Assembly (NCBI RefSeq): GCF_024220175.1
Contig: NZ_CP098502.1
Coordinates: 3,972,514-4,036,513, forward strand
Direction: 5' to 3'
DNA: 64,000 bases
DNA from: Paraconexibacter antarcticus
GTDB lineage: Bacteria; Actinomycetota; Thermoleophilia; Solirubrobacterales; Solirubrobacteraceae
Made by a program: the position numbers and the translations under genes. Numbering within the stretch: position 1 is the stretch's first letter; each line of letters starts with the position of its first letter. Under the pieces are notes generated by a model, which had not been told where the DNA came from, made no database searches, and saw only the letters and a program-made list of their open reading frames with translations. This document shows, piece by piece, positions 1-7,797 of the stretch.

Positions 1-440
1 CGGTCTTCGGCGCGCGGCCCACCGTCGGCGGGCGGCCGGACGGCGCCCGCGCGAACGACGTCGCGCTGCGGGGCGGCATCGCCGGCCTGCTCGTCCTCCC
101 GGACGGCTCGCTGCTCGTCGCCGACCGCTCGAGCCCGCGCGTGCTCATGGTCGCGTCGGCCCGGCCGCAGACGCTCGCGCTCGCGCTCTGCCGGCGCCTC
201 TGCCCGCCCCGCGGGCGGGTCCCGGTGCTCGCCACGCACGGCGGCACCTACGCCCTCCGCGTCACCGACCGCGTCACCGGCGTCGTCACGACGCGCGCCG
301 GCCGGCTGCCCGCCGGCGCCTCACGGCTCGCGACCGGGGGCGACGTACGCCACCGCCGCCAGCTCACCGTGACGCTCACCGGCGACGACGGTCAGGTGAC
401 GCGCCAGGTGCGGCTGCTGCAGGCCGCCGCCCGGCCCTGA
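1..440 (+). CDS. C-terminal part of an NHL/beta-propeller-like protein (5' end outside window)
   Basis: The reading frame is open from the window edge (first full codon at base 3) to a TGA at 438-440, giving about 145 visible residues. A propeller-blade-like strand, LVLPDGSLLVAD, lies near residues 33-44 and is preceded by GGIAGL, as in NHL repeats. After it comes a basic domain ending in LLQAAARP. Proteins of this kind are usually secreted and bind ligands or partners through the propeller, but the N-terminus is missing, so no signal peptide can be checked. It converges with the next gene, 27 bases away. The family assignment rests on one blade only. Confidence 0.5.
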   Translation, partial: VFGARPTVGGRPDGARANDVALRGGIAGLLVLPDGSLLVADRSSPRVLMVASARPQTLALALCRRLCPPRGRVPVLATHGGTYALRVTDRVTGVVTTRAGRLPAGASRLATGGDVRHRRQLTVTLTGDDGQVTRQVRLLQAAARP

Positions 441-467
441 CGCGGCGGCGCGACGCCGGCGGCCGCG

Positions 468-1214
468 TCAGCCGTCGAGGAGCTCGTCGAGCGTCTCCCC
501 GCCGAGCACCGACCGGGGCGCCTCCGCGACGACGTCGGACCCGGGCCGGGCGTGCTCGTCCCTGCGCTTGACGAGCAGCCACTGCGGCTTGGCGCCGGTC
601 CGCGTCCGCTGGAGCGCGAAGCCACCGCGGAGCTTCTCGCCGTGGAGGACGAAGACCGCGTGGCCGCGGTCGAGCGCCTCCGGCCACGGGACGCGCCCGC
701 CCTGCTCGTAGACGCCGCGGTCCCAGACGATGACCCCGCCGCTCCCGAGCGTGCCCTCGAAGTCGTTGTGCCCGGTGCCGTGGTCCTCGACCTGGACGGC
801 GAGGCGCTTCGCGGCCGGGTCGAGCGAGGGGCCCTTCGGGACGGCCCACGACCGCATGACGCCGTCGACCTCGAGGCGCAGGTCGAAGTGGTGCGCGGCC
901 GCCGCGTGCTCCTGCACGACGAACACGCCGGCGGGGACGCCGCGCACGGCGAACTGCTCGTGGCCCTCGGGCTTCACGGGCGTCGCGTCGACCGCCGCCA
1001 CCGCGGCGCCGGGCGGCCCCTCCACGAGGAAGGCGCGCAGCTGCTCGACGGCACCGGCGGGCCCCTCGGCGTGGACGAGCACGCTGCCGTCCTCCCCGTT
1101 GCGCACCCAGCCGAGCACGCCGAGCGCCCGCGCCCGGCGGACCGTGGCGTCGCGGAATCCCACGCCCTGGACGAGCCCGGTGACGGTCGCGCGGCAGGCG
1201 GCCTCGGCGGTCAT
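468..1214 (-). CDS. Acylphosphatase fused to a LigD-type 3'-phosphoesterase domain
   Basis: 248 residues. Residues 1-90 are an acylphosphatase: GLVQGVGFR with catalytic Arg21, then GWVRN with catalytic Asn39. Residues 97-248 match the 3'-phosphoesterase (PE) domain of bacterial NHEJ ligase D. His103, His109, Asp111, Arg113 and His145 keep exactly the spacing of the Pseudomonas LigD PE residues His42, His48, Asp50, Arg52 and His84; the position of Tyr88 is His149. PE domains trim 3'-phosphate or ribonucleotide ends of DNA. No ligase or polymerase domain is attached. The start is ATG at 1214, with TAGCAT 7 bases upstream. Fusion with acylphosphatase is unusual; its role is unknown. Confidence 0.85.
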   Translation of the reverse strand: MTAEAACRATVTGLVQGVGFRDATVRRARALGVLGWVRNGEDGSVLVHAEGPAGAVEQLRAFLVEGPPGAAVAAVDATPVKPEGHEQFAVRGVPAGVFVVQEHAAAAHHFDLRLEVDGVMRSWAVPKGPSLDPAAKRLAVQVEDHGTGHNDFEGTLGSGGVIVWDRGVYEQGGRVPWPEALDRGHAVFVLHGEKLRGGFALQRTRTGAKPQWLLVKRRDEHARPGSDVVAEAPRSVLGGETLDELLDG

Positions 1215-1308
1215 CGGACCGATGCTAACCCGGCGCGAGCGCGGCCCGATCCTGATCGGTACCTGGCCACCGCAGACGGGACGGGTGCGGCCGTGCCACA
1301 TTGCTCCC

Positions 1309-2400
1309 ATGAGTGATGCTGCGCCCGCCGCCCCCGCCGAGACGATCGTCCTGACGGGCGGGACCGGCTTCCTCGGCTCCGTCGTGCTCGAGCGGCTGCT
1401 CGTGACGACCGAGGAGCCGATCGTCCTGCTCGTCCGGGCCGCGGACGACGCCGCAGCCGCCGCCCGCCTGCGCGGGCTCGCCGTCGCCACCTGGGGGGAC
1501 GCCGACGTCCTGCCGTCGCGCGTCACCGCGCTCGCGGCCGACCTCGAGCTCCCGGACCTCGGGCGGACCGACGGGGCGCTCGACGCGCTCGCCGCCCGCA
1601 CCGCGACGGTCGTGCACTGCGCGGCGTCCGTCCGGTTCGACCTGAGCCTCGAGGACGCCCGTCGCGTGAACGTCGGCGGCACCCGCCAGATGGTCGCGCT
1701 CGCCGCCCGGGCCCGCGAGCTCGGTGCGCCCGGCCGCCTCGTCCACGTGTCGACCGCGTACGTCCACGGCCGCACGAACGTCCTCGCGCGTGAGCACGGG
1801 CCGGAGCAGGCGCCGGTCCACCGCAACACGTACGAGCAGACGAAGCTCGAGGCCGAGCACGAGACACGGGCGCTCACGGACGGCGTCGCGATCGTTCGCC
1901 CGAGCATCGTCGTCGGAGACGCCGTCACCGGCTGGACGAGCAGCTTCAACGTCATCTACGTCCCGCTGAAGGCCGCGGCCCGCGGGCTGCTCACCGTCGT
2001 GCCCGGCCCGGCCGACGCGTGGCTCGACCTCGTCCCGGTCGACCAGGTCGCGGAGGTCGTGGCGGCGCTCGTGCGACGGCCCGAGCTCGACGGCGTCTTC
2101 CAGGCCGTCGCGGGCGAGGAGGCGCCGCGGCTGCAGCCGTTCGCCGACGTCGTCTGCGAGGTCCTCGGCATCCCGCCGGCGGCGTGCGAGCCCGCCGCCG
2201 CCGAGCAGCTCGGGCTCTACGCCCCGTACGCGGACGTCGCGAGCCCGTTCGAGCTCGGCCGCGCGCGGGAGCTCGGGGTGCGGCCGGTCCCCGTCGCCGA
2301 GCTCGTCCCCCGCCTGCTCGCGTTCGCCGAGACGGCGGGCTGGGGACGCCGGCCGCAGCCGCGCGCGGTCGCCTGGACGGCCACCCCGGCCGTCGGCTGA
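1309..2400 (+). CDS. Extended SDR / thioester-reductase-like NAD(P)-dependent reductase
   Basis: 363 residues. The N-terminal nucleotide-binding motif TGGTGFLG lies at about residues 15-22, and the catalytic pair is YEQTK at about residues 177-181, preceded by STAYVHG. This is the male-sterility/NAD_binding_4 type of SDR found in fatty acyl-CoA reductases and in carboxylic-acid-reductase R domains, which reduce thioesters to aldehydes or alcohols. It is stand-alone, with no carrier or adenylation domain. A related SDR lies at 51681-52781. The start ATG at 1309 is the first Met that gives a normal Rossmann N-terminus; longer in-frame extensions run antisense through the neighbouring gene. The substrate is not known. 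Confidence 0.8.
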   Translation: MSDAAPAAPAETIVLTGGTGFLGSVVLERLLVTTEEPIVLLVRAADDAAAAARLRGLAVATWGDADVLPSRVTALAADLELPDLGRTDGALDALAARTATVVHCAASVRFDLSLEDARRVNVGGTRQMVALAARARELGAPGRLVHVSTAYVHGRTNVLAREHGPEQAPVHRNTYEQTKLEAEHETRALTDGVAIVRPSIVVGDAVTGWTSSFNVIYVPLKAAARGLLTVVPGPADAWLDLVPVDQVAEVVAALVRRPELDGVFQAVAGEEAPRLQPFADVVCEVLGIPPAACEPAAAEQLGLYAPYADVASPFELGRARELGVRPVPVAELVPRLLAFAETAGWGRRPQPRAVAWTATPAVG

Positions 2401-2522
2401 GCGCGCGGGGGGCGCCGCGCCGCGCCGCCACCGAGCGACGTGCAGCGGCGGGGATGGTGAGGGGCGGCTCGGTGAGCACGGCGATCCGGCGGCGGCGCGT
2501 CGGGTGACGGTACGGTGCGGGT

Positions 2523-2816
2523 ATGAGCGACGCCGCAGCACCCCTGACCCTCGGCGACATGGTCGTCGGCCTCGTCGCCGAGCTGCAGGAGCGCGTCGAG
2601 CTCACCGGCGAGGCGAGGCGCGTCGTCCTGCTCGCGGTCGCCCTCGCGGCGAACAACGGCCGCCTCATCGGCGCGCGCGAGGTCATCGACCTCGCGGCCG
2701 CGCAGGGCGTCACCCTCGAGCTCGGCGACGACCCGGTCGGCCGGGACGCGCCGGCGAGCCTCTCGCAGGCCCTCGGGGACACCCGGGCGCGCACCGACCC
2801 GCCGACTGACAGCTGA
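2523..2816 (+). CDS. Small unknown protein
   Basis: 97 residues, not recognised. It looks soluble and mainly helical and acidic, with a central hydrophobic helix (VVLLAVALAANN) and a short Pro/Asp-rich tail. A TACGGT hexamer sits 6 bases before the ATG, which supports this start and a leaderless transcript. Its TGA stop (2814-2816) lies inside the left arm of a 14-bp hairpin, so termination follows immediately. It is followed by the TetR gene on the same strand, which has its own promoter and operators. Confidence 0.6.
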   Translation: MSDAAAPLTLGDMVVGLVAELQERVELTGEARRVVLLAVALAANNGRLIGAREVIDLAAAQGVTLELGDDPVGRDAPASLSQALGDTRARTDPPTDS

Positions 2817-2847
2817 CGCAGGGCTGTCCGGCATCAGCTGTCAGTCG
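2803..2847. repeat. Intergenic hairpin, family A copy 1 (terminator-like)
   Basis: Perfect 14-bp inverted repeat, CGACTGACAGCTGA (2803-2816) and its complement (2834-2847), with a 17-base loop. A near-identical element with the same loop length lies at 23946-23998. It overlaps the stop codon of the upstream gene, so it is probably an intrinsic terminator, although no T-run follows. Confidence 0.7.
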
Positions 2848-2889
2848 AAGCGTCGGACAGGTCGTTCACGCGTACCGTCCCAGCGCCCG

Positions 2890-2934
2890 GTCCGGACAAA
2901 CGGGCGTCGCTCGTCCCGGTAGGCTGTCCGGACA
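2890..2934 (+). promoter_or_regulatory. tetR promoter with two TCCGGA operators
   Basis: GTCCGGAC at 2890-2897 and the perfect palindrome TGTCCGGACA at 2925-2934; the second overlaps both the -10-like TAGGCT (2920-2925) and the A of the tetR ATG. The layout is that of an autorepressing TetR regulator with a leaderless or near-leaderless transcript. The same core occurs in front of the P450 gene, and a spaced version in front of a crotonase gene. Confidence 0.6.
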
Positions 2935-3566
2935 TGCCGTCCGTCACGCGCAAGAGCCAGAGCAGCCGCAGCGAGCGGCGCGACGAGGCCCGCCGTCGCC
3001 TGCTCGGCGTCGTCGAGAAGCTCCTGGAGGAGGGCGAGTCGTTCACCGAGATCAGCGTGGAGCGCCTCGTCTCCGAGGCCGGCATGTCCCGGTCGACCTT
3101 CTACGTCTACTTCGAGGACAAGGGCGACCTCCTCCGGGCCTGGTTCGCCGAGATCACCGCGGAGCTGACGGACGTCGCGGCGGGATGGCTCAGCCTCGGC
3201 GCCGACGCCGCCCACGCCGACCTCCGCGCCGCCCTCGACCGCGTCGTCAAGACCTACCGGCCCCACACGACGCTGATGGCCGCGACGTACGACGCCGCCG
3301 CCTACGACGCGAGCGTCCGCGAACTCGTCGAGGCCATGATGGCGAGCAACGTCGCCGCCCTCCGCAAGCACATCAAGTCCGGCCAGTCGGGCGGCTACGT
3401 GGACCCGCAGCTGCCCGCCGCCCAGACCGCCGCCTGGCTCACCTGGATGGCCGAGCGCGGGCTGCACCAGCTCGTCCGCACCGCCACGACCGCAGACCTC
3501 GAGAAGCTCATCGACGCGTACACCGCGATCGTCTGGAACACGCTGTACGCGCCGACGCGCAAGTAG
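2934..3566 (+). CDS. TetR/AcrR-family transcriptional regulator
   Basis: 210 residues. The N-terminal helix-turn-helix spans about residues 20-65, with a typical recognition part SEAGMSRSTFYVYFEDKGDL. The C-terminal ligand domain is all-helical (WLTWMAERGLHQLVR) and resembles actinobacterial TetR proteins of lipid metabolism. The palindrome TGTCCGGACA touches its start codon, indicating autoregulation. Similar sites at 4896-4918 (P450) and 8576-8588 (crotonase) suggest that it controls the neighbouring catabolic genes. The likely effector is an acyl-CoA or a related lipid, by analogy only. Confidence 0.85.
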   Translation: MPSVTRKSQSSRSERRDEARRRLLGVVEKLLEEGESFTEISVERLVSEAGMSRSTFYVYFEDKGDLLRAWFAEITAELTDVAAGWLSLGADAAHADLRAALDRVVKTYRPHTTLMAATYDAAAYDASVRELVEAMMASNVAALRKHIKSGQSGGYVDPQLPAAQTAAWLTWMAERGLHQLVRTATTADLEKLIDAYTAIVWNTLYAPTRK

Positions 3567-3956
3567 GGGCGGCGGGCCGGCGCCGGATCTGTCGGGCGGC
3601 GGGCCGGGCTGCGGGCCGGGCCTGCCGCGACGCGCCGTGGCGCCGCGCGGCGCTCACGGCGGCTGGAGACGGCGGACGGGCGTCGCCGGGGGTCGGGGCG
3701 CGGGGGCGACTCACGACGTGGTCGCGGGACGACCGTCTCGTGCGTTGCCCTGACGGTCGGCGGGGAGCGGCCGACGAACTGATCGCCTGAGGCCCCCGTT
3801 CGCCGGGCGCTCCGCAGGGGTGTCCGCAAAACCGGACTGAGGCCACCTCAGCGGTCACACCTCGCGCCCCGCACGACCGCCGCCCCCCGGTCCGCCGTCT
3901 CCGTCGCCGTAAACCCCCGGCCCCCCACAAGCGCGCCGCACACCCCCCACCAACCC
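3567..3956. other. Intergenic region without recognisable gene
   Basis: About 390 bases between tetR and a convergent crotonase gene. No frame shows protein-like composition. It holds a spaced GTCCG-N6-CGGAC inverted repeat (3822-3837) reminiscent of the TCCGGA sites nearby, and a small CTGAGG/CCTCAG hairpin just after it that could terminate transcription. The last 100 bases are C-rich, with runs of five to six C. Nothing else is evident. Confidence 0.5.
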
Positions 3957-4748
3957 CTACCGCCCCACGAACCCCGGCACCCTCCGCTCGGTGAAGGAGG
4001 TGATGCCCTCGCGCGCGTCCGCCGTGCCCGCGCAGGCGACCATGGCCTCGCGCTCGCCCTCGAGGGCCTCGGCCCAGCTCGTCGTGTGCGCGTCGCGGAT
4101 GAGGCCGCGGAGGTACCCGTAGGCGACGGTCGGCCCGGCGGCCAGCCCGCGGGCCTCCGCGAGCGCGCGCTCACGCAGGGACACGGCGGGGACGACCTCC
4201 GCGGCGATCCCCCACGCCACGGCCTCCGCGGCGTCGAGCGCCCGGCCGCCCATGAGGAACTGCAGCGCGCGCTGGGGGCCGACGAGCCGCGGGAGCGCCC
4301 ACGAGCTGCCGCCGTCCCCGCTCAGCGCGAGCCGGGGGTAGCCGGCGACGAGGCGCGCGTCGTCCGCGAGCAGGACGACGTCGGCGCACCAGAGCAGGCC
4401 GAGCCCGCCCCCCGCCACCGGTCCCTGGACGGCGCACACGACGGGGACGGCCAGCTCGCCGAGTGCGGTGAGCGTCCGGTGAAAGGGCGTGACCATCGCG
4501 TCCATCTCGGCGGCGAGCGCGTCAGCGTGCCGCGTCAGGTGCGCGAGGTCGCCGCCGACGCTGAAGCTCGGCCCGTCGGCGGTGAGGAGGACGCAGCGGA
4601 CCCCGTCTTCGGCCGCGATGCGCTCGACCGCGGCGGCGAGCGCCGCGACCATGGCGGGGTCGATCGCGTTGTGCGCCGCGACCGACGTGAGCCGGAGGTG
4701 AGCGACCCCTCCCTCGACCTCGAGCGCGACCCGATCCTCTGCGTCCAT
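3957..4748 (-). CDS. Enoyl-CoA hydratase/isomerase family protein (PaaG-like isomerase type)
   Basis: 263 residues with the crotonase fold. The oxyanion-hole segments are FSVGGDL (about 70) and GPVAGGGLGL. The two hydratase glutamates are absent: the GGG-x-E position is Gly and the P-E position is Arg. Instead an Asp sits in LSGDGGSSWALPRLVG, matching the catalytic Asp of PaaG-type isomerases. Isomerisation of an unsaturated or ring-modified acyl-CoA is therefore more likely than plain hydration. The start at 4748 is chosen because TACTGT lies 6 bases upstream. The gene is divergent from the P450 gene across a region with operator-like palindromes. Confidence 0.8.
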   Translation of the reverse strand: MDAEDRVALEVEGGVAHLRLTSVAAHNAIDPAMVAALAAAVERIAAEDGVRCVLLTADGPSFSVGGDLAHLTRHADALAAEMDAMVTPFHRTLTALGELAVPVVCAVQGPVAGGGLGLLWCADVVLLADDARLVAGYPRLALSGDGGSSWALPRLVGPQRALQFLMGGRALDAAEAVAWGIAAEVVPAVSLRERALAEARGLAAGPTVAYGYLRGLIRDAHTTSWAEALEGEREAMVACAGTADAREGITSFTERRVPGFVGR

Positions 4749-4895
4749 CCGCCGACAGTACCGCGCCCGGACGCCGCGTACGCACAGAATGTCCGACACC
4801 GTCCCTCGGGCGACGACCGGCACTGCCCCGACAGAACGCCCGCGGGGCCCGCTCGCGGTGGCATCCGCGCCGTGTTCCGGTTAGTGTTCCTATTC

Positions 4896-4918
4896 GATGT
4901 CCGGACATCATGTCCGAT
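4896..4918. promoter_or_regulatory. Palindromic operator upstream of the P450 gene
   Basis: GATGTCCGGACATC is a perfect 14-bp palindrome at 4896-4909, followed at once by a second half-site ATGTCCGAT (4910-4918). It lies 32 bases before the P450 start, in the divergent region shared with the crotonase gene. Its core is identical to the palindrome at the tetR start, so TetR binding is the simplest reading. Confidence 0.6.
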
Positions 4919-4940
4919 CCAACTCAGGGAGAACGATCGC

Positions 4941-6182
4941 ATGTCATCCGCCGTGAGCCCCCAGCAGGTCGACCTCGAACAGGTGGATCTGACGGACGCG
5001 TCCTGGTTCGCCGACGGGCCCCCGCACGAGCTCTTCGCCCGGCTCCGCACCGAGGACCCGATCCATCGCAACCCGCTGCCCGACGGCACGCACTGCTGGT
5101 CGGTCACCCGGCACGCCGACGTCTCCGCGATCAGCCGCGACACCGCGACGTTCTCCTCCTACGAGGCGGGCATCTTCCTCCACCCCGACCAGGTCCTGCC
5201 GCTGACGCTCGCGCGCAACCTTCTGCTCTACATGGACCCGCCGCAGCACACGAAGTACCGCCTCATCCTCCAGAAGGCCTTCACGCCGAACACCGTCAAG
5301 GCGCTCGAGGACGCGATCCGCACCCGCGTGACGAAGACGATCGACAAGGTCATCGAGGCCGGTGCGTGCGACTTCGTCGACGACATCGCGATCCCGGTGC
5401 CGCTCGGCGTGCTCACCGAGCTCATGGGCGTCCCGGAGGAGGACCTCCCCCAGTTCCTCGAGTGGACCGAGGGCATCGAGGAGGCGCAGCGCTCCCCCGA
5501 GCCCGACGCGGCCAGCGAGGTCTTCGTCCAGATGGCCGGGTACCTCCACGCCCAGATCGAGCGCCAGATGGCGGAGGGCAACGAGGAGTCGCTCGTCATG
5601 AAGCTGCGCGCGGCCGAGGTCGAGGGCGAGAAGCTCACCGACCCCGAGATCCTCGTGTTCTTCGGGCTGCTCGCCTTCGCGGGCAACGACACGACGCGCA
5701 ACACGACCGCGACCGGCATGCACACCCTGCTCGAGCACCCGGGCACGCTCGAGGCGCTCAGCGCCGACCCGTCCCTCGTCCCCGCGGCCGTCGAGGAGAT
5801 CCTCCGCTACACGAGCGTCGTGCAGTGGTTCAACCGCACGGCGACGAAGGACACCGAGCTCGCCGGCCGGCCGATCGCCAAGGGTGACCGCGTCCTCTTG
5901 TGGTACACGAGCGCCTCACGCGACGAGGACCTCTTCGAGGATCCGCAGACGTTCGACATCCACCGCGCGAAGCCCGACCACAAGGCCTTCGGCGGCGGCG
6001 GGCGTCACTTCTGCCTCGGCGCCGGGCTCGCCCGCGCCGAGCTGCGCATCCTCTTCGAGGAGCTCAGCCGCCGGATGCCCGACCTGAAGCTCGCCGGCGC
6101 CGTCGAGCGCCTGCCCTCCTCGTGGGCGAACGGCCTCGTGAAGATGCCCGTCACCTTCACCCCGGGGCCGAAGGAGGGCTGA
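4941..6182 (+). CDS. Cytochrome P450 (bacterial CYP124/125/142-like)
   Basis: 413 residues, soluble class I bacterial P450. I-helix AGNDTTR (about 247-253) provides the acid/alcohol pair, EEILRYTS is the ExxR helix, and FGGGGRHFCLGAG carries haem-ligating Cys358. MDPPQHTKYR in the C helix resembles mycobacterial steroid side-chain and fatty-acid omega-hydroxylases. It probably hydroxylates a lipid or side chain, using electrons from a ferredoxin not encoded here. AGGGAGAA precedes the ATG by about 8 bases. Neighbouring aldehyde dehydrogenase and crotonases could carry the product onward to beta-oxidation. The exact substrate is unknown. Confidence 0.92.
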   Translation: MSSAVSPQQVDLEQVDLTDASWFADGPPHELFARLRTEDPIHRNPLPDGTHCWSVTRHADVSAISRDTATFSSYEAGIFLHPDQVLPLTLARNLLLYMDPPQHTKYRLILQKAFTPNTVKALEDAIRTRVTKTIDKVIEAGACDFVDDIAIPVPLGVLTELMGVPEEDLPQFLEWTEGIEEAQRSPEPDAASEVFVQMAGYLHAQIERQMAEGNEESLVMKLRAAEVEGEKLTDPEILVFFGLLAFAGNDTTRNTTATGMHTLLEHPGTLEALSADPSLVPAAVEEILRYTSVVQWFNRTATKDTELAGRPIAKGDRVLLWYTSASRDEDLFEDPQTFDIHRAKPDHKAFGGGGRHFCLGAGLARAELRILFEELSRRMPDLKLAGAVERLPSSWANGLVKMPVTFTPGPKEG

Positions 6183-6188
6183 CCTGCC

Positions 6189-6237
6189 GCGGCGTGCGGT
6201 CTCCTGGGAGATATGCACCCACGAGACCGCACGCCGC
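6189..6237. repeat. Intergenic hairpin, family B copy 1 (bidirectional terminator-like)
   Basis: Perfect 15-bp arms GCGGCGTGCGGTCTC (6189-6203) and complement (6223-6237), with TGGG/CCCA pairing inside the loop around ATAT. It fills the gap between the convergent P450 and SDR genes. Relatives lie at 32270-32320 and 52801-52847, also between convergent genes. Confidence 0.75.
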
Positions 6238-6246
6238 CCTGGTGCA

Positions 6247-6963
6247 TCAGCCGCCGAGGTGCATGCCGCCCGAGACGGCGAGCACCTCGCCGGTGACGTA
6301 GCCGGCCGCCTCGGAGGCGAGGTAGGACACGGCGGCAGCGCACTCCTCGGGGGTGCCGAGCCGCTTCATCTGCGTCTGGTTCGTGACGACCTCGATGGCG
6401 TGGGGAGTCATCTCGCGCAGCAGCGGCGTCTCGATCGGGCCGGGCGCGACGACGTTCGCGGTGATGCCGAAGCGCGCGTTCTCGCGGGCGATCGACATCG
6501 AGAAGCCGACGGCCGCCGCCTTGCAGGCGGCGTAGACCGCATTGCCCTTGGACCCGATCCGGCCGGCCTCCGACCCGATCGTGATGACGCGGCCCCAGCG
6601 ATGCTCCTGCATCGACGGCAGCGCCGCCTGGGTGCACGAGAGGACGCCCTCGAGGTTGATCGCGACGAGCTTGCGCATCGTCTCGTAGGGCAGGTCCGTG
6701 AACCAGTCGAAGTGGTCCCAGCCGGCGTTGTTCACGAGCACGTCGATACGCCCCGCGCCCTGGATCGCGGCGACCGTCGCCGCGTGGTCGGAGACGTCGA
6801 AGGCGAGCGACCGGCCACCGATCCGCTCCGCCATCTCCGCGGCGACGCCGGCGCGGCGACCGGTGACGATGACCTCGAAGCCGTCGGCCGCGAGGCGCTC
6901 GGAGATGCCGGCGCCGATGCCGACGGCGCCGCCGGTGACGAGCGCGACGCGCTGCTCCCCCAC
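6247..6963 (-). CDS. SDR-family oxidoreductase (3-hydroxyacyl-CoA dehydrogenase-like)
   Basis: 238 residues, classical SDR: TGGAVGIG cofactor motif near residue 10, NNAG near residue 76, catalytic YAACK near residues 143-147, and a typical C-terminus ending in VSGGMHLGG. Similar to BadH/FabG-type dehydrogenases that oxidise hydroxyacyl-CoAs. The start is GTG at 6963, two bases after the upstream crotonase stop, with a GGGCAGG-like ribosome site. It forms an operon with the crotonases at 6966-8553, so a hydratase/isomerase plus dehydrogenase step in acyl-CoA breakdown is inferred. Confidence 0.85.
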   Translation of the reverse strand: MGEQRVALVTGGAVGIGAGISERLAADGFEVIVTGRRAGVAAEMAERIGGRSLAFDVSDHAATVAAIQGAGRIDVLVNNAGWDHFDWFTDLPYETMRKLVAINLEGVLSCTQAALPSMQEHRWGRVITIGSEAGRIGSKGNAVYAACKAAAVGFSMSIARENARFGITANVVAPGPIETPLLREMTPHAIEVVTNQTQMKRLGTPEECAAAVSYLASEAAGYVTGEVLAVSGGMHLGG

Positions 6964-6965
6964 GG

Positions 6966-7793
6966 TCAGGCCTGCCCGGTGAACGTCGGCGGGCGACGCT
7001 CGATGACGGCGGCGAGCCCCTCGAGCGCGTCGGCCGTCCCGGACAGCTCGGAGACCGTGCGGGCCTCCTCCGGCAGGCGCGCCTCGACCGTCGACCCGAG
7101 CCCGTCCCAGAGCAGGCGCTTCGTCGCGGCGAGCGCGAGCGTCGGGCCCTGCGCGAGCTCCTCGGCGAGCGCGCGCGCCGCCGCGTGGACCTCGTCGTCC
7201 TCAACGACGCGCGTGATGAGGCCGATGCGCACGGCCTCCTCGGCGTCGATCGTCGGGTTCGTCAGCGCGATCTCCATCGCCTTGCGCAGCCCGACGAGGG
7301 CCGACAGCGTCACCGAGCCGCCGCCGTCCGGCGCCATGCCGACGCGCGTGGCGCCGAGCATGAACTTCGCCGAGCGGCCGGCGACGACGAGGTCCGAGGC
7401 GCAGACGAGGCCCATGCCGCCGCCGCCCGCCGCAAAGCCCTGCACGGCGCACACGACCGGCGCCTGCAGCCGCATGAGCGCGCCGGAGCAGACCTGCAGC
7501 CAGCTCGTCGCCTCGCGGAGATAGTCCGGCAGCCCGTCGCCCTTGGAGGCGAAGACCTTGACGTTGCCGCCCGCGCAGAAGTGGCGACCCTCCCCGCTGA
7601 GGAGCACGGCCCGGGCGCGCCGCTCGCCGTGGACGAGCATGAGCGCCTCGTAGAGCGCGCGGAGCATCGGCACGTCGAGCCCGTTCGAGGACTCGGGGCT
7701 GTTCAGCCGGACGTGCGCCACGCCCCCGGTGAGGTCGACGAGGACGGGGCCCTCGGCGATGAGCGCTTCGGTCTGGACTTCGGTCTCGGTCAT
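6966..7793 (-). CDS. Enoyl-CoA hydratase/isomerase family protein (isomerase-like active site)
   Basis: 275 residues. Crotonase motifs are HFCAGGNV and GFAAGGGGMGLV. Both hydratase Glu positions are replaced, and an Asp is present in VGMAPDGGGSVT, as in PaaG-like isomerases. ATG at 7793 has GGAG nine bases upstream and lies 4 bases after the previous stop; a GTG at 7808 would give five extra residues. It is the middle gene of a three-gene operon with a second crotonase upstream and an SDR downstream. The C-terminal IERRPPTFTGQ segment is the usual CoA-pocket helix. Confidence 0.82.
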   Translation of the reverse strand: MTETEVQTEALIAEGPVLVDLTGGVAHVRLNSPESSNGLDVPMLRALYEALMLVHGERRARAVLLSGEGRHFCAGGNVKVFASKGDGLPDYLREATSWLQVCSGALMRLQAPVVCAVQGFAAGGGGMGLVCASDLVVAGRSAKFMLGATRVGMAPDGGGSVTLSALVGLRKAMEIALTNPTIDAEEAVRIGLITRVVEDDEVHAAARALAEELAQGPTLALAATKRLLWDGLGSTVEARLPEEARTVSELSGTADALEGLAAVIERRPPTFTGQA

Positions 7794-7797
7794 GGGG

